Source: Nocardioides caeni
GTDB taxonomy: Bacteria; Actinomycetota; Actinomycetes; Propionibacteriales; Nocardioidaceae
Direction of reading: 5' to 3'
DNA length: 64,000 bases
Assembly (NCBI RefSeq): GCF_004912195.1
Contig: NZ_STGW01000008.1
Coordinates: 56,171-120,170, forward strand
Made by a program: the position numbers and the translations under genes. Positions 61,012 through 64,000 of the stretch are shown in pieces (within the stretch, counting starts at the first letter, position 1; every line of letters begins with the position of its first letter). The notes under the pieces are model-generated. The model made no database searches. It was not told where the DNA came from and saw only the letters and a list, made by a program, of their open reading frames with translations.

Positions 61012-61998
61012 TCAGAACAGGGCGACCCGGTCCGGGGCGGGGAAGAGGGCGTCGAGCTCGGCCAGGTCGTCGGCCGTCGGGGCCCAGCCACCGGCCGCGG
61101 CGTTGGCGACGACCTGCTCGGCCGTGGTCGCCCCGGCGATGACCGACGTCACCGGATCCTGCGCGAGCAGCCAGCCGACGGCGACCTCGACCTCCGTGAG
61201 CCCGCGGTCGCGGGCATAGGCGGAGAAGTCCTGGAGCGCAGGGGACACGGCGGTCTCGAGGAGGTGCTGGCGGCTGCGGGTCAGGCGCGAGCCCTCCGGG
61301 GCCACGCCCGAGGCGTACTTGCCGGTGAGCAGGCCGTTGGCGAGCGGGAAGTACGGCAGGACACCCAACCCGAGCTGACGGGCTGCCGGGAGCACCTCGA
61401 GCTCGGCGCGACGGTCGATGAGGTTGTAGTGGTTCTGCGACGACACGAATCGCTCGGCGCCGAGCTCGCGGGCGACGTACTCCGCCTGCGCGATCTGCCA
61501 GCCGGCGAAGTTGGAGTGCCCGAGATAGCGGACCTTGCCCGCCGTGACGAGGTCGTCGAGCGCGGCGATGGTCTCCTCGATCGGCGTCCCCGGGTCGGGG
61601 GTGTGGAACTGGTAGAGGTCGATCCAGTCGGTGCCGAGCCGGCGCAGCGACGCCTCCACGGCGGTGCGCAGATAGCGGCGCGAGCCCCGAGCGCCGAAGT
61701 CCGGTCCGTTGACTCCCTGCATGTCCATGCCGAACTTCGTGGCCACCACGACCTGGTCACGACGACCACCGCCGAGTGCCTTGCCGAGCCGCTCCTCGGA
61801 GAGGCCGGGGCTGGCGCCGTACATGTCGGCGACGTCGAAGAGCGTGATGCCGGCGTCCATGGCCGCGCCGACCACGCGATCCGTGCCGTCCTGCGACTCC
61901 GTGACCGTCCCCGGACGGCCCAGGTTGTTGCAGCCGAGCCCGACGCGGGAGACGACGAGACCGGAGCGACCGAGGGCGGCGTACGACGGGGAGGACAT
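61012..61998 (-). CDS. Aldo/keto reductase
   Basis: A 328-residue NADPH-dependent TIM-barrel reductase. Catalytic tetrad: Asp in ITLFDVADMYG (with Tyr), Lys in VVATKFGMDMQG, His in RYLGHSNFAG. The start YAALGRSGLVVSRVGLGCNN and NHYNLIDRRAELEVLPAARQ are typical of the AKR11-14 type (YajO/potassium-channel-beta-like). Substrate unknown. ATG 61998 follows TACGGT by six bases on the minus strand. Confidence 0.92.
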   Translation of the reverse strand: MSSPSYAALGRSGLVVSRVGLGCNNLGRPGTVTESQDGTDRVVGAAMDAGITLFDVADMYGASPGLSEERLGKALGGGRRDQVVVATKFGMDMQGVNGPDFGARGSRRYLRTAVEASLRRLGTDWIDLYQFHTPDPGTPIEETIAALDDLVTAGKVRYLGHSNFAGWQIAQAEYVARELGAERFVSSQNHYNLIDRRAELEVLPAARQLGLGVLPYFPLANGLLTGKYASGVAPEGSRLTRSRQHLLETAVSPALQDFSAYARDRGLTEVEVAVGWLLAQDPVTSVIAGATTAEQVVANAAAGGWAPTADDLAELDALFPAPDRVALF

Positions 61999-62010
61999 GT
62001 CCCGACCGTA
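61999..62010 (-). promoter_or_regulatory. -10 element of a probable leaderless promoter (aldo/keto reductase)
   Basis: Minus-strand TACGGT (62010-62005), spacer CGGGAC, then the ATG at 61998. Confidence 0.5.
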
Positions 62011-62064
62011 GCGACCGCGGGCACATGGCGCCGCGCTGACTGCGACAGCGCGTCCCCGCCCGCC

Positions 62065-62077
62065 TAAAGTACGGCGA
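62065..62077 (+). promoter_or_regulatory. -10 element of a probable leaderless promoter (PAP2-DAGK gene)
   Basis: TAAAGT (62065-62070), spacer ACGGCGA, then the GTG at 62078. Confidence 0.5.
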
Positions 62078-63655
62078 GTGATCGATCGCCCACGCCGGAC
62101 CCCGATGCTGTGGGCCGTCGCCCTCCTGGCCCTCTTCGCCGTCCTCGCGATCGCGGTCTACGCCGAGTGGGGCTGGCTGGTCGACGTCGACCACCGCGGC
62201 GAGCCCGTGCGGACGTGGGCGCTGGACGACCGGGGGCTGCGTGAGCCCCTGCGGTGGCTCGAAGTCGCCTTCGACGTCATCGCGATGACGACCTACACGG
62301 TCGTGCTCGCCGCCGCGATGCTGATCAAGGGCCACCGACGCGCGGCGATCCTGATCGTCTCGGTCATGGTGCTCAGCACCGTCGCGATGCGCGGCGTCAA
62401 GGCGCTCGTCGGCCGTGAGCGACCCGACTGGCAGGACCTGGACTACTTCCTGCACAGCCCGTCCTTCCCCTCGGGCCATGCCACGTCGGCTGCGGCGTTC
62501 GGCGGCCTGGTGATCGTGCTGGTCACGATGCTGGTGCGTCGCTCGGGCATCCGCCGGATCGTGGACGGCGTCGTCGTCCTGCTCGTGGTCCTCGTCGCCG
62601 CCGACCGCGTGCTGCTGGGCCGGCACTACCCGTCCGACGTGGTCGGCGGCGTGCTGCTCGGCAGCGCGATCGTGCTCCTCGGCGTCGCCCTCTACAGCCC
62701 TCTCCCCCGCAGCCACGCCCTCAAGGCCGAGCCGCTGCCGCAGGCCTATCCGTCCAGCCGCGACCTCGCCGTGATCCTCAACCCGATCAAGGTCGAGTCC
62801 GTCGAGCAGTTCCAGACCATGGTGTCGTCCATGGCCCGCGAGGCCGGCTGGAACGAGCCGCGCTGGCACCTCACCACCGTCGAGGACTCCGGCACCGGCC
62901 AGGCCGAGCAGGCCGCCGTCGAGGGCGCCGACCTCGTCATCGTCTGCGGCGGCGACGGGACCGTCCGCGAGGTCTGCGCCGAGCTCGCCGGCACCGGCAT
63001 TCCCGTCGGCATCGTCCCGGCCGGCACCGGCAACCTGCTGGCCCGCAACCTCGAGATCCCGCTCTTCATCCGCGCCGCGATCGACATCGCGCTCACCGGC
63101 CAGGACCGGGCGATCGACATGGTCGCCGTCGAGGGCGACGGCCTGGAGCCCACCCACTTCATGGTGATGGCCGGCATGGGCTTCGACGCCGCGATCATGG
63201 AGGGCGTCAACGAGGACCTGAAGAAGAAGGTCGGCTGGATCGCCTACGTGCTCTCGGCCCTCAAGGGCCTGATGTTCCCGGCGATGAAGCTCGAGATCTC
63301 CATCGACGACATGCCGTTCACCAAGCACCGCGCCCGCACCTGCGTCGTCGGCAACGTCGGCAGCCTGCAGGGCGGCATGGTGCTCCTGCCCGACGCGGCC
63401 ATCGACGACGGCCAGCTCGACGTCGTGCTGCTCTATCCCCGCCGCTTCCTGTCCTGGATCCCGCTGTTCGTCCGGGTGCTGACCCGGCGCGAGCACAACG
63501 CGGGCGAGTCGGTCGCCCGGATGACCGGCCGCAAGGTCGTCATCCGCGCGCACGGCGACGTGCCGCGCCAGCTCGACGGCGACACGATCGGCCCCGGCTC
63601 GGACCTCAGCATGGAGTGCATCCACGGCCGGGTGCTGGTGCGCGTTGCGCGCTGA
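62078..63655 (+). CDS. Bifunctional PAP2 phosphatase-diacylglycerol kinase fusion
   Basis: A 525-residue membrane protein. Residues about 10-215 are a PAP2 lipid phosphatase with all three motifs: KALVGRERP, PSGHATS and DRVLLGRHYPSD, between five or six membrane spans. Residues about 225-525 are a DagK/YegS-like lipid kinase (VILNPIKVES, VCGGDGTVREVCAELAG, VPAGTGNLLARN, QLDGDTIGPGSD). One half removes a lipid phosphate, the other adds one, so the enzyme may exchange or recycle phosphatidic acid and diacylglycerol or act on isoprenoid phosphates. This fused layout is known in actinobacteria. Confidence 0.92.
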   Translation: MIDRPRRTPMLWAVALLALFAVLAIAVYAEWGWLVDVDHRGEPVRTWALDDRGLREPLRWLEVAFDVIAMTTYTVVLAAAMLIKGHRRAAILIVSVMVLSTVAMRGVKALVGRERPDWQDLDYFLHSPSFPSGHATSAAAFGGLVIVLVTMLVRRSGIRRIVDGVVVLLVVLVAADRVLLGRHYPSDVVGGVLLGSAIVLLGVALYSPLPRSHALKAEPLPQAYPSSRDLAVILNPIKVESVEQFQTMVSSMAREAGWNEPRWHLTTVEDSGTGQAEQAAVEGADLVIVCGGDGTVREVCAELAGTGIPVGIVPAGTGNLLARNLEIPLFIRAAIDIALTGQDRAIDMVAVEGDGLEPTHFMVMAGMGFDAAIMEGVNEDLKKKVGWIAYVLSALKGLMFPAMKLEISIDDMPFTKHRARTCVVGNVGSLQGGMVLLPDAAIDDGQLDVVLLYPRRFLSWIPLFVRVLTRREHNAGESVARMTGRKVVIRAHGDVPRQLDGDTIGPGSDLSMECIHGRVLVRVAR

Positions 63656-63660
63656 CCCCC

Positions 63661-63681
63661 CGTTGGTTGAGGTGCGACGAG
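63661..63681. repeat. REP-like half element between convergent genes
   Basis: CGTTGGTTGAGGTGCGACGA at 63661-63680 corresponds to the inverted end (TCGTCGC...CCTCAACCACCG) of the element at 23965-24009. Only one half is visible. Confidence 0.4.
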
Positions 63682-63682
63682 A

Positions 63683-64000
63683 TCAGCTGCGCGCCATCCG
63701 GGCGTGGGCGACGGCCTCGGCCTCCTCGGGCGACAGCTCCTGCTCGCTCTGCCAGCCTGCGACCGACTTCGCATAGGTGCGGGCCTCGTTGCGCCCGCGG
63801 ATCGAGGTGAGCACGACGCCGTCGCCGGCGTCGTCGAGCAGCGCGAGGGACCACGACAGCCGCCCGCCCATCTCGTCGAAGGCGTCGTAGCGGACCACGG
63901 CCAGGTGCCGCAGCGCCCCCACCGCCTCGGCGCGGAGGGCGGCAACCTCGCGGCGCAGGCCGGCCGCATCGGCCGGCAGGTCGTCACCGCTCGAGCGACG
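63683..64000 (-). CDS. DUF4446-like protein (5' end beyond window)
   Basis: The last 105 codons of a minus-strand gene whose start lies past base 64000. The visible part begins with a helical stretch (LPADAAGLRREVAALRAEAV) and continues with the DUF4446 core: HLAVVRYDAFDEMGGRLSWS, LALLDDAGDGVVLTSIRGRN and EARTYAKSVAGWQSEQELSP. Members usually have one N-terminal membrane span before a coiled coil; that part is not seen here. Function unknown. Convergent with the PAP2-DAGK gene. Confidence 0.82.
   Translation of the reverse strand, partial: RRSSGDDLPADAAGLRREVAALRAEAVGALRHLAVVRYDAFDEMGGRLSWSLALLDDAGDGVVLTSIRGRNEARTYAKSVAGWQSEQELSPEEAEAVAHARMARS

Overview
The window is a chromosomal segment of a high-GC actinobacterium. 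The gene content fits the Nocardioidaceae (Nocardioides-like): a bacterial proteasome activator, GTP-dependent PEP carboxykinase, mycobacterial-type HAMP/adenylate cyclase and MMPL/RND genes, many GTG starts, ATGA/GTGA start-stop overlaps, and many start codons that follow a TANNNT -10 hexamer by 6-8 nt, which suggests leaderless transcription. The genus is inferred from gene style, not from a marker gene. There is no rRNA, CRISPR array or prophage.

Layout. 1-5 kb: sugar O-acetyltransferase (cut by the window edge), PGPGW membrane protein, NTF2-like protein, membrane adenylate cyclase, secreted PKD/Ig-like protein. 4.5-10 kb: an MMPL/RND exporter with its TetR gene just behind it, divergent from a flavin dehydrogenase; two identical 17-bp palindromes lie in the divergent gap. 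10-21.8 kb: zinc alcohol dehydrogenase, two tandem secreted GH16 glycosidases, pckG with a strong terminator, an orphan NTPase/HTH regulator, and a two-gene operon of large secreted proteins (seven-bladed propeller; repeat protein with FN3-like C-terminus). 22-28.6 kb: tyrosine/homogentisate catabolism: Lrp/AsnC regulator, divergent hppD, hmgA, an unrecognised gene, fahA and an amino-acid dehydrogenase, the last four translationally coupled. Small REP-like repeats lie in and between hppD and hmgA. 28.7-37 kb: two large STAND-type LuxR regulators with three lipoprotein genes and a secreted carboxypeptidase-regulatory-like protein. A TGAGTA-N5-TACTCA dyad precedes both lipoprotein operons and the second regulator.

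37-48 kb: LTA-synthase-like membrane enzyme, Abi-alpha/DUF445 pair, gamma-carbonic-anhydrase-like protein, MFS transporter, TerD-vWA protein, amidase, two alpha/beta hydrolases and an SDR. 48.3-49.7 kb: an IS481-type element inserted at the 3' end of tRNA-Arg(ACG), flanked by a 21-bp duplication of the tRNA end. 49.8-54.4 kb: a LuxR/phospholipase-D-like regulator convergent with a 44-codon gene for a tiny exported Trp-containing peptide, tRNA-Ser(GCU), a membrane protein, tRNA-Ser(UGA), an NPCBM-like secreted protein, an RTX-repeat remnant and a membrane protein. 54.4-64 kb: nitrilase-family amidase, mobA-like gene with a DUF6457-like partner, quinone oxidoreductase, proteasome activator bpa, a coupled minus-strand run (serS, HAD phosphatase, membrane protein), aldo/keto reductase, a PAP2-diacylglycerol-kinase fusion, and a DUF4446-like gene cut by the right edge.

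Most of the segment is ordinary housekeeping and catabolic DNA. The parts that look least described are the LuxR/PLD regulator with its exported peptide, the second STAND-LuxR gene with its lipoprotein operons and shared dyad, and the unknown protein between hmgA and fahA. All calls come from reading the sequence; no database search was run.
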